Part shown: one piece after another, positions 52,338 to 63,996 of the stretch
Position numbering within the stretch: position 1 is the first letter of the stretch
Layout of the letters: each line of letters starts with the position of its first letter
Origin: Branchiostoma floridae
Lineage: Eukaryota; Chordata; Leptocardii; Amphioxiformes; Branchiostomatidae
Length of the DNA: 64,000 nt
Assembly: GCF_000003815.2 (NCBI RefSeq)
Contig: NW_023365723.1
Coordinates: 140,699-204,698, forward strand
Direction of reading: 5' to 3'
The notes under the pieces: model-generated
What the model was told of the DNA's origin: nothing
Seen by the model: the letters and a program-made list of their open reading frames with translations, nothing else
The model's database searches: none
Position numbers and translations under genes: made by a program

Positions 52338-52463
52338 ATCCAGTATGCAAACTGTTATTGCAACGAATTCAATGTTTTCATACTAGTTAATCAAAGCAGA
52401 CAAATGGATACAGCGTGATATATAAATGTTTACAATAGATCTGTTTCAATACTCTTTCTTCAG

Positions 52464-52990
52464 ACCCTGGAATGCCAGAGCAAATGGATGTCGTGTGGGA
52501 CCACATAAAAGATGTTGTAGGTCCACTTGTGCAACACCAATGGGCCATCCCGCACAGCGACCCCACCAGCGAGCACTGATGTTGGTGGGGTCGCTGTGAT
52601 AATTTCAGATTTTTTTTTAGTAACTTGTACAAAGGTTTGAAGAATGTGAAAGCAATCTAATGCCAGATGTAGATGGAACCACTGTGAGGAAACTTTTCCC
52701 TCAATTTCTGACCTTAATGAACATTTATTTACTTGCCATGTAGAAACTTTTGATACTGATGTTGCACCATGCAAACGTTCATATTCCTGTCTGTGGGACA
52801 ACTGTAGTCATAAGAGTCTGAAACTTTTGAAATCTCACATAAGTGAGCATACAGGTTTATAGAGACTGACAAATTCATATTGATTTTGTTAGCCGACCAG
52901 GCCAAAGCTTTAGTTACGCCAAAGCGGCAATTGCGCTGGCACCCGCCTGTAATCAGATGGTGCCTGCGACATTACCATTCAACATCTAAG
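52464..52990 (+). pseudogene. Gene Z exons, broken copy 2
   Basis: Remnants of the VVWDHIKDVVGPLVQHQ exon and the C2H2 exon (RCRWNHCEETFPSISDLNEH). An 11-bp loss at the first exon start, a 5-bp deletion before the fingers and a stop after HTGL show that this copy is dead. Confidence 0.65.
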
Positions 52991-53249
52991 TATGATGCTT
53001 TTTCTAAATCTGTTTTTTGAGACACCCAAGTGTTAGGGAACAGGCCCAAATCATTGATTTTAGCTCTGCCTTTTTGCTGCACCGACCGGTGTCATTCATG
53101 TCAGGGAACAGGGAACATGCCCACCATGTGTCCCAGATGGGGGAAGGTCTCCATCGGAAAGTGAACAGACGTGCCGAAGAGTGGTCGTCTCCCTGAAATT
53201 TTTTGGTGAGTCTTCCTGGAGAATTTTCCGATCCATCTCTATCTTTCGC

Positions 53250-53511
53250 CGATGATATGGCTTCACCCGATTCTATCGTTATAGCTGGGCACTCTTTCGT
53301 GTCGCGGCTCGAGTCGTATATTCGCCGCACGCCTCTGACTCAGTGTTTCAAAACCCGAAAGGTCAGCCCTGATTTTGATCTACAAAGTCACCCTGTAGTA
53401 CATTACTTTGGTTCGCCCGGATGCACTATCCCCAGGTTTGAAATTCTTCCTAGGCTGCCGTTGGTGGCCCCGTCTATTGTGTATGTTGAGCTGGGCCACA
53501 ACGACCTGTAG
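53250..53511 (+). pseudogene. SGNH/GDSL hydrolase-like domain
   Basis: The frame DSIVIAGHSFVSRLESYIRR, VVHYFGSPGCTIPRF and SIVYVELGHNDL has block I (G-H-S in place of G-D-S) and block III (G-x-N-D) of the SGNH hydrolase fold, in the compact form found in lancelet and coral transposon ORFs. The catalytic Ser may be the Ser of GHS. The terminal D-x-x-H block is absent because the frame stops after HNDL. In block copy 1 the whole domain after GHSFV is deleted. Confidence 0.55.
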
Positions 53512-53759
53512 TATTCTCAGTGCCAGATTTATGAGTATGTCAGTTGTATACATGTAGGCATGGAGTCATTTTCTTTACCATTGAAATTCAATTACAATTT
53601 TAGACCAACCTGGCAGCAAAAAAAGTAAGGAGAGTATTTAGAAAACCTGCTGAGAGAGAAAGATGCGGAGATGCCTAAATAATGTTGGTGGCAGCAGCGT
53701 TAACTTGATAACCCCTTTCCAACAGCAAGCACAAGAATCGCCTTCGACATTCATCAACA

Positions 53760-54125
53760 GTCATTCACAACTGGAAGGCACACATGTTACGTGCGGTTTA
53801 TCAGGGGCTTAGAAAACAATCAGCATAACAGCAACTAAACAATCAAACGGCCCTTATCATCGCTGATTGGGCCACGAAGTTTCTTCCGATGAAATCATCA
53901 TCATATCGCTCCGTGCGTTTCCGATGAAATACAGAGAGCACACGACTTTTTTTTCGGTAAATGTGGGCGGAGCAGGCACGTGGCATCATCAAAAGAAACT
54001 TTGTGTGCAAGAGTTTGGCACTCAGGCTCTATTTTCCTACTTCCAGACTCAGTATTGTTTTTAATTCCAGGTATTCAAAAAATCTTCTTCATGTGGTCTT
54101 GTGAAATGATTTTTTTCCAACTACA
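53760..54125 (+). pseudogene. Transposon gene remnant, copy 2 of 18870
   Basis: Same order of DWATKF, KYREHTT and VGGAGTWHHQ/WHV pieces as copy 1 with extra small deletions. Adds no new domain. Confidence 0.5.
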
Positions 54126-54126
54126 G

Positions 54127-56101
54127 TGTCCGGTTTGTCACGGTGCTGAATCATTCACCCAGCAATTGCAAGCTTAAGGTTGTGGAGATCCACATAAAGC
54201 CGGGACCAATCGAAGAAATGTACGAAACCGGGGATCACGAGGTACTGTAAAAGTTTGTGGAATTCAAATATTTCTATAATGTTATAATTAAAGTATGTTG
54301 GGTCACATTAATCCTACATGCAAGACAAACCAAGCAACTGACTGAACTTGAAAGAAGGCACAAAGTACGTTGGTCAACGTCCAGCCACGAATTTGTTGCG
54401 ATAATGAGGTTGACTGGGTTGTTAGGTCTGCCCTTTTATCCAGAATGCGTGGCCTTCCATATGAACGGTCCTTTTTAACTTCACTCAAGAGGAAGTATCT
54501 GGATAGTCAAGCGATTGCACTGAAGTTGGCAAAACAACTGAAGACAGCAAACGCAAAGCTGCAAAAGACCATAGATGGATACAATGCCGTGGCTTGGGAG
54601 CCAAAACATCTCAATTTACCAGTGCCTGTTCAGTTTCGGGAGGCAACCGATCCCCCTGGGCAAACCTCCTCGTGCCTGGACCCCAATATAGTAGAAGGCG
54701 GACAACATACAAAATGTATCACAGCTTCAACAGTAGTTGTAGTAATATAAAGTACATAAATCATTGTCGCAGTTATTTACCCTGTTAATATAAATGACCT
54801 GCCGAGGAAGATATTGCAGTCGTTTTGAAACTATGTATTATCGCTACAAACTCGCACGTGGTAAAATGCAGTGATGGAAAGTATGAGGTCAGACACTCAA
54901 CTGAATATTTCTTTCTAACAACCAATCGCCGATCTTCAACTAATTAACGTACAGAATGTCCAAGTGATTCAGTTCAGCTGTTCCAAAGAGTTCGTTTTTC
55001 AGGAAGCTTTGGGAGTTTGATAGTTCGGATTAAAAGACTATCTTTGTCTTTTTTTGTGTATTTACTTTCTAATTTACGTTTTCGAGGATAACTTCGTAGT
55101 TGTGAGACTGTTCTAGGGCGGTTTTTATTCTAGCATAGCGGTGAGTCCATTCAATTGTGCATTCATTGAGCTTAAGAAGCAAGGACTCAAGGAGAAAGAG
55201 ATTGCAAACGTTGCTGTTGATCGCAAATGAAACAAAGAACCAGAAGGTAACCAGAAGGCCATGGATGCACCATCCAAAAACAACAGCTTGATGATGGATG
55301 GGATCGGACCAAAAATCGACCCGTGTTTCCCATTTCTGGAAACGCAAAGGTAATTATATTATATGTTGGTGATATGGCATATTAAATGGTAACTATTATT
55401 GTGTAAGCAGCAGAGGATGCTGTCAAGTGGCCAAAAAAGAGTGTTTCGGTGAGTATACGTAGACTATAGCTAACGAAAAAGATAATAAATATTGGGAAAT
55501 GAACATTTAAAATGTATTCCTTGTCTTCTACCATCATCAGCATCAGTTGACCTGATAATCTGTGAGTATTATCAAAAATAGTCGGTAGCAAGACTTAATT
55601 GGCGACGTGACTTCCTTGTACTTACCTTGTGTTCGTGTGTCATATTCACTGAAGGTTCTGCGAAGCCACAGCTTTAGAATGACCCTGCGCCCTCAACAAA
55701 GGTAATTGCAAAACAAGGTAATTGCTAAAAATTTGATTGATTTCAAACCTGAAGTCATTTTCTGTTTCTTAGCATAATTCAAGCAATTGATCCAGGGCCA
55801 GAAACTAAATTTCATTTTCTATGTCACAGTATGTTGTGCTAGTATCATGCTCATTTTCCATGAAGATAAATCCTAAGATTGAAACAGGGTTTACCGCTTT
55901 ATAATACATTGTTATATTCTTTACCGTGGCAGTTAAAAGATGTGCTCATAACACAGTAGAGGGAATAATATGATTGACACGCTTGCCTACTTCTATGTTT
56001 TGTTTCAGGCGGGCAAGAGAACACTAGGCAAGAAGGACAAACAGCCCAAGACCATTCCCATTGTGACAGCAAATTTCCAGCGCTGCGATACTACAGCTTA
56101 A
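54127..56101 (+). CDS. Gene X, two putative 3' exons, copy 2
   Basis: Exons 54127-54241 and 56009-56101 have the same splice signals and phases as copy 1. Differences are a few substitutions (EEMYETGDHE for EEMYDTGDHE). The intron holds the KDZ-like copy at 54485-54750. Confidence 0.4.
54485..54750 (+). pseudogene. KDZ-like C-terminal region, copy 2
   Basis: Nearly identical to 19620-19905 with DSQAIALKLAKQLKTAN in place of DGQ. The frame ends ITASTVVVVI and TAA. Confidence 0.4.
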
Positions 56102-56465
56102 GCAAAGATGATATTGATATTATAATTAATGAATCTCTGTTTCCGAAACTGTTTCAAAATCAAAATCACTCCACTTTGATTTGTAGTGTTAAAAGTTATG
56201 TATTTCTGACATTTATACCATTTTATACCTTGGGACATGATTAGTTATGAATGTGCGGAAATGTTTCAACAGTTAAGTGTATAAGGACAAAGTAAAAGGA
56301 AAGGTCACATGTAAACAAGATAAACTCAGGTCTTGATTAACTATCGTGAAACCAAGTGAAATGATCCAAGCAGAACATTGAAATACCAATAAGAGGACTT
56401 TGATATGGGTTTAATATGACTTTTATCACCAAACGTAATATAATTTCTGTTTATTTTTTAACAGT

Positions 56466-58428
56466 ATGACATCAAGGATAGCTGTCATACCGTTCATTCC
56501 AACTGACAAGCCCCACGACGCGATGACGGACACTGAATTGAGTGCTGATCTCGAGGAGGCAAAAGCGGAGGCACCTAGAGCTATTGGAAGTCTCATCTCC
56601 CTTGGCGAAGTGTTTCCAAGGGAGGAGGAGCAAGCGTTGCTAAGCAAAATTGAGAAAAGACTGGCAGCTATATTCCCACCTGGAACTCTGAGAACTACAA
56701 AGGTCTATGCTCTGGTGTTGTGGTTCACAAAGAAGGTGAGTATCACAATCCATTTTATATATGTGCTGCACAATGCTTCTTAACTGTTATATAGATTTTG
56801 AAATTTAAGTCAGAGACAATTCTTGGGTAAGATGTAGCATGCAGCTGCCAGTATTTTCACCTACTCTGATAGTATCTTAAAAGGAGCCGAAGTGTGTAGC
56901 ATGCCCTAAATAGTGTTATCAAGTTTAACATGACATACAAAATGTATTTGCAATTATGCTTAGGCCCTAGAACTTGCCGAACTTGATGATGAAATGGTGG
57001 CTGTGTGGGACTATGTCAAAACAACTGTGGCACAGTTAGTCAGCTCAAACCTTGGAGCCACCCCAACGGCAGAAAACACGAAATCAGACATCATTGAGGC
57101 AATCAAAGTTGCCATGTCTTCATTGACCTTCAGACAGGTATCATTAAGTTATGCTAATCAAAGCACGTACTTAGTACATCTATTTCCTAGCATTTAACAT
57201 TGATTTATTGTCAGTTGCATTCACATAACGCATGGTCTGAAATGTGCATTGTAGGAACCTCGAGCTAATCAACTGTGTGGTGAAGTCACCATTTAAACAG
57301 TCCATAACAATATTGTGCATGTACATGTGTGTGTTTTCAAAATCTACAGAAGGAACATCTGAAAATGTTTGACTATACTAGACAAAGGGTTATGTCTAGT
57401 ATGTTAGTATGTTTAGTTAGTTAGTGAAGGGGTATGTTAGTGTTGTTTCAAGGTATGTACCATATGGTTTCCATATATTTATCAATCAATCCGTCATTTG
57501 AACAAGTTTATTCTCCCAAGGGATGAGGGGGTTTAGTATAAAGGAAACAACAGCTGTCTAATGTCATCATTAGCATGTACTCAACGAGGACAGGACTAAA
57601 TTGCAAACTGACACTTGTATAAGTTGTGTTCTTGCAGATGAACATGTGCCTTAGAGTGACAGACATCCACTCCGAAGGACCCCGTGGGCCAAAGCTGCGC
57701 GTGGTCGCAATTTATCCTGAGTCACTACATGCCTTCACCGGAGACCCACGCTTCCACCGTGATGAGCTGAAAAAGTCGACATCAGCCCACACCAGAGCAA
57801 TTATCTTCTTGCACGAGAAAAGCGACAAGCATACATGGTCATCAAGCAAAGGAAAGGATAAACGTCAACTCAGAAGAGTGCCATCATCATCCCGTGGCAG
57901 AGGCACCAAATCTCGCACAAGGTACTTTAGGTGACAATATGTGCAAAAATTTGGACCATCTAGGCCAACAAAATTATGGAAGAAGTTGAAAATAGAAGTT
58001 TGAAGGAATATGTGTCTCTAATACACAATAACATGTTGTTCATCCAATTATGTTTAGTAGAAATTCCCTTTAGTAGAACCAACATTTGTGTAGTCGAAAT
58101 ATTTCATGGATATATGAAGTCTGTTGTACTTCTTGTGATGGGTAAGACGGAGGAAGTTCTCGGGCGTGTCATGAAAAAAACACAAGCTCACGATTACATA
58201 AGACATGCTGCAAGAATTCAAAGATTACGCCACCCCATGCCCGAGGGAGAAGTGTTTCGCCGTACATATCTACCTTGTGTTTGCAGGGCTTCCTAATCAT
58301 TATGACCTTGTTATCTCATTTTTTTTTCCAACAGTTTGTCACAAAGAGGGTATGGGCCTGTTTTGCAACCTGTTGGAGAAGTACATGGAGCTCCACCCAC
58401 CACCCTACAACCACAATCCGTAGTTTAA
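56466..58428 (+). CDS. Gene Y, complete four-exon model, copy 2
   Basis: Exons 56466-56735, 56964-57137, 57638-57921 and 58335-58428 join in frame (phases 0, 0, 2) into about 273 residues. Exons 1 and 2 are almost the same as in copy 1. Exon 3 is 8 bp shorter (7 bp lost at gataaacg, 1 bp at cccgtgg), which moves the rest into another frame: DKRQLRRVPSSSRGRGTKSR, then SLSQRGYGPVLQPVGEVHGA and PPTTLQPQSVV. The stop lies 11 bp further than the one used in copy 1. Despite the shift no stop is met. The Arg/Ser/Gly tail would suit nucleic-acid binding, but that is only composition. Which C-terminus is original is unknown. Confidence 0.6.
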
Positions 58429-58838
58429 TGGCGGGGCGTAATCTACGTCCACCCAGTTACTGTTTGAGGGATTTCTGTACTTCACTACTTAAAATTTGGA
58501 AAAGCAAATTTCATTTTACTGTTAAGTTTGACAGCTGTATATATACATATATATAGTTTCTTGTATTTACTCATCTCTAAAGCTTCTAGATGGACCAATC
58601 ACTGGCCGGCGACAGTAGAATGCGTATCGGGAAATATCTCTAACGGTCCCCAACCGTCATTCTTCAACCGTCCGTGTTCAGTGACACACACAGTTGCAGT
58701 TAGCTGCGTGCGTTTCGACAGTCGGCAATCATGAGATACCACTACAGCTTTGAATCTGAATCGTTCTGGAGAAAGGCAACGTGACAATATTTATCGTGAT
58801 TGTCGTTGTCCGTGAAGGCCGATGAATGATTGTCAACC

Positions 58839-59209
58839 CTTGAAAGAAATTTGAAAAGGGAGGGGAGGGAGGTTAAACGTACACTTAACCGATGAAGACG
58901 TTTAACTTATAATATATGCTACTTGCTGTCGCCTGTAATAATCATGATTTAGATTTTGGTACACGGGGCAGTATTGTCAGCTTTGTTGCGAGATAGAACA
59001 ATTCCACGAAGTCAACTTGCAGGGGCTTTTTCTGTTTTGTCAGTGCTTTATCCGGATGGTCAAGCGATTGCACTGAAGTTGGCCAAACAATTGAAGGCAA
59101 CAAACTCAAGGCTGCAAAAGACCACAGAGCACACGGACAAAGTCACTCTTCATCTCTTGAACACTCGTCAACTTTGGACAAGTACAGCAAGACCAGCATG
59201 CCGTGGCTA
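58839..59209 (+). pseudogene. KDZ-like paralogue fragment
   Basis: VLYPDGQAIALKLAKQLKAT followed by NSRLQKTTEHTDKVTLHLLN is clearly related to 19620 and 54485, but diverges after KTT and stops at TAA 59208. It lies outside the block copies. Confidence 0.4.
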
Positions 59210-59565
59210 AAAGTTGTGGACCAGGTTCACGTCAACACCCACACCTGGAGAAACTTTTTGAGCGTAACTAATTCTTTATCTGGTAGTTTTGAGTCACTGT
59301 AACCATTGCTTAGGTCACATAATTTTCCAAACCGGGGCCCCGCCGGTCAGCTTTAATAAAATAATGATACAAAAGTACTTCAAAATACATAAAATGTCGA
59401 AATAAGATTCATGGGCATGATTTGTGCATATTTCTAGGTATACATTTAAATTTTTCGTTTCTTAAATCATCTGACCGGGCCCGTTGTCGAAATGTGCCTT
59501 ATCGCAACCCCCCAAAAGCTTGTAATTGACTTGACTTGACGTTTTGCCAATGTATTTTGATACAG

Positions 59566-60008
59566 ACTGTTGGACTAGCGACGGATCTCTTAGATCGCGA
59601 TGTGATCTTAAGGTACAACGAGATTCGTGGAGAGAACGTGAGCGTCGCCACATCCATCCAAGTTTCGTAAGTAATTTGATTATTAAATTAACTATATTGT
59701 AGCCTTCTGAGGCAGTTTTGGGGAGCAAAAAATACGACACCGAAAAGACAAAAATAATTCCGCAGCATACCTTGTGCATGTTCAATGGCATAATTTTTTC
59801 TCGTTTAAACCTCATTTAACAGACTCATCACGTCTGGGTTTGATGTTCTCGTATATAGGCGAGATTTCTAAATTCAATGTGTTTTTTTTTTTTTTTTTCA
59901 TTTAAATAGCGCGTACCTGAAGGGCTACAACGTGACCGGGTCCATGGACCTCCGACTGAGTCCCTACTTCTTCTCACAACATGGTTGCGATTGCAAAGTC
60001 TATCTGTG
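59566..60008 (+). CDS. Gene W, two exons (copy 2)
   Basis: Exon 59566-59666 (acceptor ttgatacag, donor TTTC|GTAAGT) encodes TVGLATDLLDRDVILRYNEI, then RGENVSVATSIQV. It joins in phase to 59910-60008 (acceptor tttaaatag, donor TG|GTAAGT): AYLKGYNVTGSMDLRLSPYF then FSQHGCDCKVYLW. The last exon used by copy 1 is present, but its acceptor reads caacat instead of caacag, so this copy may lack that junction. The stop TGA would be 60277-60279 and AATAAA is at about 60332. No family recognised. Confidence 0.5.
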
Positions 60009-60560
60009 GTAAGTTGTTTGTTTTCATTGCATGTTTTAAAAGAATCAAAACAGTGAAAAAACTCATGGCCCTCTTGTCTAGCTTCTTTACTTTTCTTTAT
60101 TTTGTTATACCCTAATTAAAAACGGGAAAATAGCTGCAAAGAAATGTTCTGGTAAACTCACCAAAAAGTGTAAATATATAATTGTCGTATTAAAAGAATT
60201 AAGACTGTGTCAACATTGCCAGGCACTGCTGTGCAATGTATACATCTTGTTTCTTCGTTTCCAACATGAAGGAGGAGTGAGGGGACCAATTGAAGAGAAA
60301 CAAGAGTGCTTTAAAATTTTATACAAGTCCAAATAAAGCTAACTGAACTGAAGCATACGTCTCTTCTTCTTTTGTCTGTTATGTAGTCTTTGCAGAAGGC
60401 TTATAAGCACCAAAAACTTCATCTTATAAAGAAATAGGTCAGAAAGCCAACTACTCTGGTTTCGAAAGGGACACCTGGCCCTTGAGGACTGACACGGAAC
60501 ACAGACAGCACACTCGGTTGCTTACGGTCTTATCTTTTTCTCAGAACCTTCTTTTTGACA
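59725..60560. repeat. 11 kb block, copy 2, part B
   Basis: Partner of 26044-26795. It has about 60 bp (59821-59880) absent from copy 1, and a 20-odd-bp insertion near 60303. Confidence 0.9.
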
Positions 60561-60760
60561 GAGAAATGAGAAGAAGGTAGCCCGCAAAACCCAGGGGAAT
60601 CTCGGCAATTCATTCCACAACAAGATGCTGACAGCACAAGCGCAAGGCCTTTCGGATGTATTACCCCGAGTTTGTGTCAAAGCTTTTGTATGTACTGTGG
60701 TGGGCATGTGGGGCGAGCGCACGGCAAGCAGTAAGAGAAGCTGGCTTCTATGAAGACCTT
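60561..60760. other. Coding-like remnant, unassigned
   Basis: One frame reads KKVARKTQGNLGNSFHNKML and AQGLSDVLPRVCVKAF before frame loss. No family. Confidence 0.25.
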
Positions 60761-60764
60761 CTCT

Positions 60765-61055
60765 CCTTCCTTCCAGAGTAAACATTCGAAATATGAACTG
60801 GATGGGCTCAAGTGTCACTGCAAAAAACATTCTCCCACCTGTGGCTGCCTCGCACCAAAGTGTATTAAACAAATGAGGATCAACCATTTTGCTGCACTAG
60901 TTCAGCACGGGACTGATACGGAAGTGTATGCCAGAAGATTGACAGCTCTTGGAAATTATAATGCATTAGGATATTCATACTTGGAAAGGCGGAATATGCT
61001 ATTTTCACAGGGACAAGAGGTACCACGAACCCTGCCCAGCCCTCAAAGTCGCTGA
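60765..61055 (+). CDS. Cysteine-rich TE ORF
   Basis: The frame SFQSKHSKYELDGLKCHCKK continues HSPTCGCLAPKCIKQMRINH and LTALGNYNALGYSYLERRNM. Five cysteines in C-x-C-x6-C-x-C-x5-C spacing suggest a small zinc-binding cluster. The region downstream (61035-61120) matches 43720-43800, next to the Kolobok-like fragment and the DDKAYLRPGT exon. This suggests the same transposon family. Named by association only. Confidence 0.4.
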   Translation, partial: PSFQSKHSKYELDGLKCHCKKHSPTCGCLAPKCIKQMRINHFAALVQHGTDTEVYARRLTALGNYNALGYSYLERRNMLFSQGQEVPRTLPSPQSR

Positions 61056-61469
61056 TGAAAACAATTTGTTACCCAAAAATGTTCACTTTTACTTCAGCAG
61101 CCACTGAGCATGGATGTAAACATGAAAACTTGCTATACTTCCATGTTTGAATTCAGCAGTTACCTCCAATGTAGAGAATGTACGTTTGGTCCTTTTATCT
61201 CAGCTATACTTCCATGCCGATGTAGGCGGAGACGAGAATGGTTGCTATGGATACCACGCAGGTTGTCTTGGCTTGATAATGCGAAATAGAATCCCTTGTC
61301 GCTTGTGCTTTTTGTTGTTGGTTGTAATTTGTGTTTAATCCATTCCAAACACATATCTCACAGTTGCCAGGTAATGTTAGGTATGTTGTGTTGCAGAATG
61401 ATGGTAATATGCTTTTCAGCATGATAGTAACTTAGATGGTAGTTTTATCAATATTTAGAATGGTTTGAA

Positions 61470-62016
61470 TCCACACATCTCATTATTTCTACACCCCAAC
61501 GTGGATGGAGTTCGTTTTTCATATGTTGATGCAACATGTAAGCTACATATTTGTACTTTCAAAGATAGGGGATGGGATGGGTGACGTTCGTGTATACAAA
61601 AGACGGAATGTTAAAGGTGTCGTATTGACAGGTAAAGCTTATCGGTATACCTTTGCTTTGTTGTTTACTGATGTTGCTATTAATGGTTTGTCTATCCGTG
61701 TGTTTCAAGAAAGAGAGCCAAACACACCCGGTGCAGTCTGCCTCTGTCTAATTGCATAGCAGATGAAAATCACGTGTCCTCATTATGTTTGCTATGCCGT
61801 CCTATTGAAGAAGAGAGAAAACTTTTGAAAAGCAGTATACTATGTACTAACTTCTTCGATGACAGTAAGGCTACACATACTGTGAACGTTCTGAATAGTA
61901 TGAATGACAAGGGTCAAACTACTTGTGTGATCTATGTTATGCAGATGCTCGTTCAGCCAGAGATAATATGGGTTCCTTTTCTTTATGTAGAAACATTGAA
62001 GACACCTGTAGAATAG
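61470..62016 (+). repeat. 11 kb block, copy 2, part C with ORF
   Basis: Partner of 29215-29642. It extends further at both ends: MGDVRVYKRRNVKGVVLTGK before the shared part, and DKGQTTCVIYVMQMLVQPEI after it. A stop at 61757-61759 splits the reading. The tail suggests the copy 1 version is truncated. Confidence 0.55.
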
Positions 62017-62020
62017 CACC

Positions 62021-62362
62021 GTGTTGTTGAGAAGAAATAAACCGTTATATATGGAAGGAGGCGACCCAACACCGCAAATGTCTGCTTTTAACTGGCCCAG
62101 AAATTACATATATATAGCATACGAACTGGCGGGCCGAGGACGCTGGGAGCCAGGAGGCACTTGTTCAACGAGTAATATGGGCAGGCGCTTGGAGTTTAAC
62201 TGCTCTAAATCTCAGGGGGATAATCTGCTTGCAGAAGGAATTAAGAAGCCAGCGGCGATTATTGCTAGTTTCGAACCAGGGGCAACGGACGGCGAGAAAC
62301 TGGAAAGGAAACAAGGAATTTTCCACTGCTCTTTTCAACATGGAGGCTCAAGAGGCCATTGA
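62021..62362 (+). CDS. Hypothetical ORF, about 100 codons from ATG
   Basis: From ATG 62051 the frame reads MEGGDPTPQMSAFNWPRNYI then ELAGRGRWEPGGTCSTSNMG and AEGIKKPAAIIASFEP. No domain or repeat partner. Coding potential uncertain. Confidence 0.25.
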   Translation: MLLRRNKPLYMEGGDPTPQMSAFNWPRNYIYIAYELAGRGRWEPGGTCSTSNMGRRLEFNCSKSQGDNLLAEGIKKPAAIIASFEPGATDGEKLERKQGIFHCSFQHGGSRGH

Positions 62363-63121
62363 GTTTAACAAGCTTTAATGACAGAAGTGCTCAAGTACTT
62401 CCACCAGAACGAACCAGCATTATTCAATTAGGTCAATAGTGTGATAAACCCATTATGGCGTCCTTCTTCATCGTTCCTGGGTTGCTCTACAGATCAACCA
62501 GTGCCTATATGTCAGGTGTCAGCCAGACAGACATAGAAGCCATCAAACCCTGAACTAAGTCAAAGATGTGGTTCCTGCTACTTACAGCGGGATGGAAAGA
62601 CCATTTACGGGAGATCAAAAGAAAGCAGTATTAGAAGTCCGTGACCACCCCACCTTGCATACACTCAGGTACTTGTTAACCCTGTCATTTTAAGTTTTGA
62701 AAGCATAACTTTGTATCATCGATGATTGCATGTTTTTTTTTTTCTCCTCACACTTCAAGATGCAACCGCCGCAATTCGATTGGCAACCCGGGTAAGTGTC
62801 ATCGTGCCCACAGGAGCCCGACTTGTTGAATAAACATGAGACAGATACAAGAAGTCTTTTCTGTAACATGTAGTCTTGCACCGGTTTCTTCCGTATTAGT
62901 CCTGAAATACTTTTGGCGACAGTCAACGTATGTAAACTGAACGAACATGTACGGCTGTATTTGATTTTAACAAATAGAAGCCAGGAATGACTAGCGTTAC
63001 ACATTTGCATTGACCTTTTAATTGAACTTGACACGGAATTCTCGTGAAGTTCGCAAGATATACTAGTAAATAACAGTCTCCTACCTAAAACACTTTGAAT
63101 CATTTTCCCCGCTCTTAATAG
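62363..63121. other. Spacer before block copy 3
   Basis: The + strand shows no gene. The long minus-strand reading at 62690-63277 (195 codons) lacks any family resemblance and overlaps the + strand coiled-coil exon. Confidence 0.35.
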
Positions 63122-63238
63122 GAAATGAAGGAGTTCGTCCCAAAACTTGCCCTCATAGAGGGCAAGTTGAATAAGCTGGACACACTCGAGAGAAAACTGG
63201 ACTGGCTTACCGACAAGGTCAAGAAGCCGAAGAGTAAG
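63122..63238 (+). CDS. Gene Z, coiled-coil exon
   Basis: A 39-codon exon (acceptor cttaatag, donor AAG|GTAAGC, phase 0 at both ends): EMKEFVPKLALIEGKLNKLD then TLERKLDWLTDKVKKPKSK. The heptad spacing of Leu/Ile is clear. It fits upstream of the 63405 exon in phase. Confidence 0.5.
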
Positions 63239-63404
63239 GTAAGCCGCGCGTATAAGCCTCAAACTACAACCAAACATTCTTTGCTTAACTCCTATTCTAT
63301 TGGTATTGCTCTAAGTTGAACGGCCCTTTCATCACAAAGTCCTGTCGTTAATTGAGTTACCCGTTAATTTTTCGCAGAGATCTGTTTCAATACTCTTTTT
63401 TCAG

Positions 63405-63996
63405 ACCCTGTCGGAGGCTGGAATGCCAGAGCAAATGGATGTCGTGTGGGACCACATAAAAGATGTTGTAGGTCCACTTGTGCAACACCAATGTGCCATC
63501 CCGCACAGCGACCCCACCAGCGAGCACTGATGTTGGGGCAACACTGGAAACTATGACGCATAGAGGTAAGCATGGCAAGATTTCTGTTGGGGGGTGGGGG
63601 CTGTATTGTGATAACTTCAGATTTATTTTCAGTAATTTGTACAAAGGTTTGAAGAATGTGACAGAACAGCAATCTAATGCCAGATGTACATGGAACCACT
63701 GTGAGGAAACTTTTCCCTCAATTTCTGACCTTAATGAACATTTATTTACTTGCCATGTAGAAACTTTTGATACTGATGTTGCACCATGCAAACGTTCATA
63801 TTCCTGTCTGTGGGACAACTGTAGTCATAAAAGTCTGAAACTTTTGAAATCTCACATAAGTGAGCATACAGGTTTAAAGACTGACAAGTTCATATTGATT
63901 TTGTTAGCCGACCAGGCCAAAGCTTTAGTTACGGCAATTGCGCTGGCATCCGCTTGTAATCAGATGGTGCCTGCGACATTACCATTCAACATCTAA
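63405..63996 (+). CDS. Gene Z, C2H2 zinc-finger exons (block copy 3)
   Basis: Exon 63405-63565 starts TLSEAGMPEQMDVVWDHIKD and VVGPLVQHQ, a relative of gene Y exon 2. In that phase it meets a TGA; a second frame gives STDVGATLETMTHR to the donor, so a small indel is likely. Exon 63633-63996 is intact: NLYKGLKNVTEQQSNARCTW leads into finger 1 (C-x4-C-x12-H-x4-H, CTWNHC...H) and a finger-like CLWDNCSHKSLKLLKSHISE. It ends VPATLPFNI and TAA. The C-x4-C spacing is that of GLI/ZIC-type fingers, which usually bind DNA. Copies 1 and 2 are broken. Confidence 0.5.

Larger units (their letters stand above)
52447..58838. repeat. 11 kb block, copy 2, left part
   Basis: Collinear with 18060-23925. Its left 150 bp (from gatctgtttcaatactctt) match 63380-63540 of copy 3 instead. 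It keeps the SGNH-like segment that copy 1 lacks. A deletion near 52594 removes the end of the exon that copy 3 retains. Confidence 0.9.

Noticed and set aside
62690-63277. 195-codon minus-strand ORF
   Set aside because: No domain, hydrophobic-mixed composition, and it overlaps a + strand coiled-coil exon with good splice sites. I could not exclude it fully but found no support.
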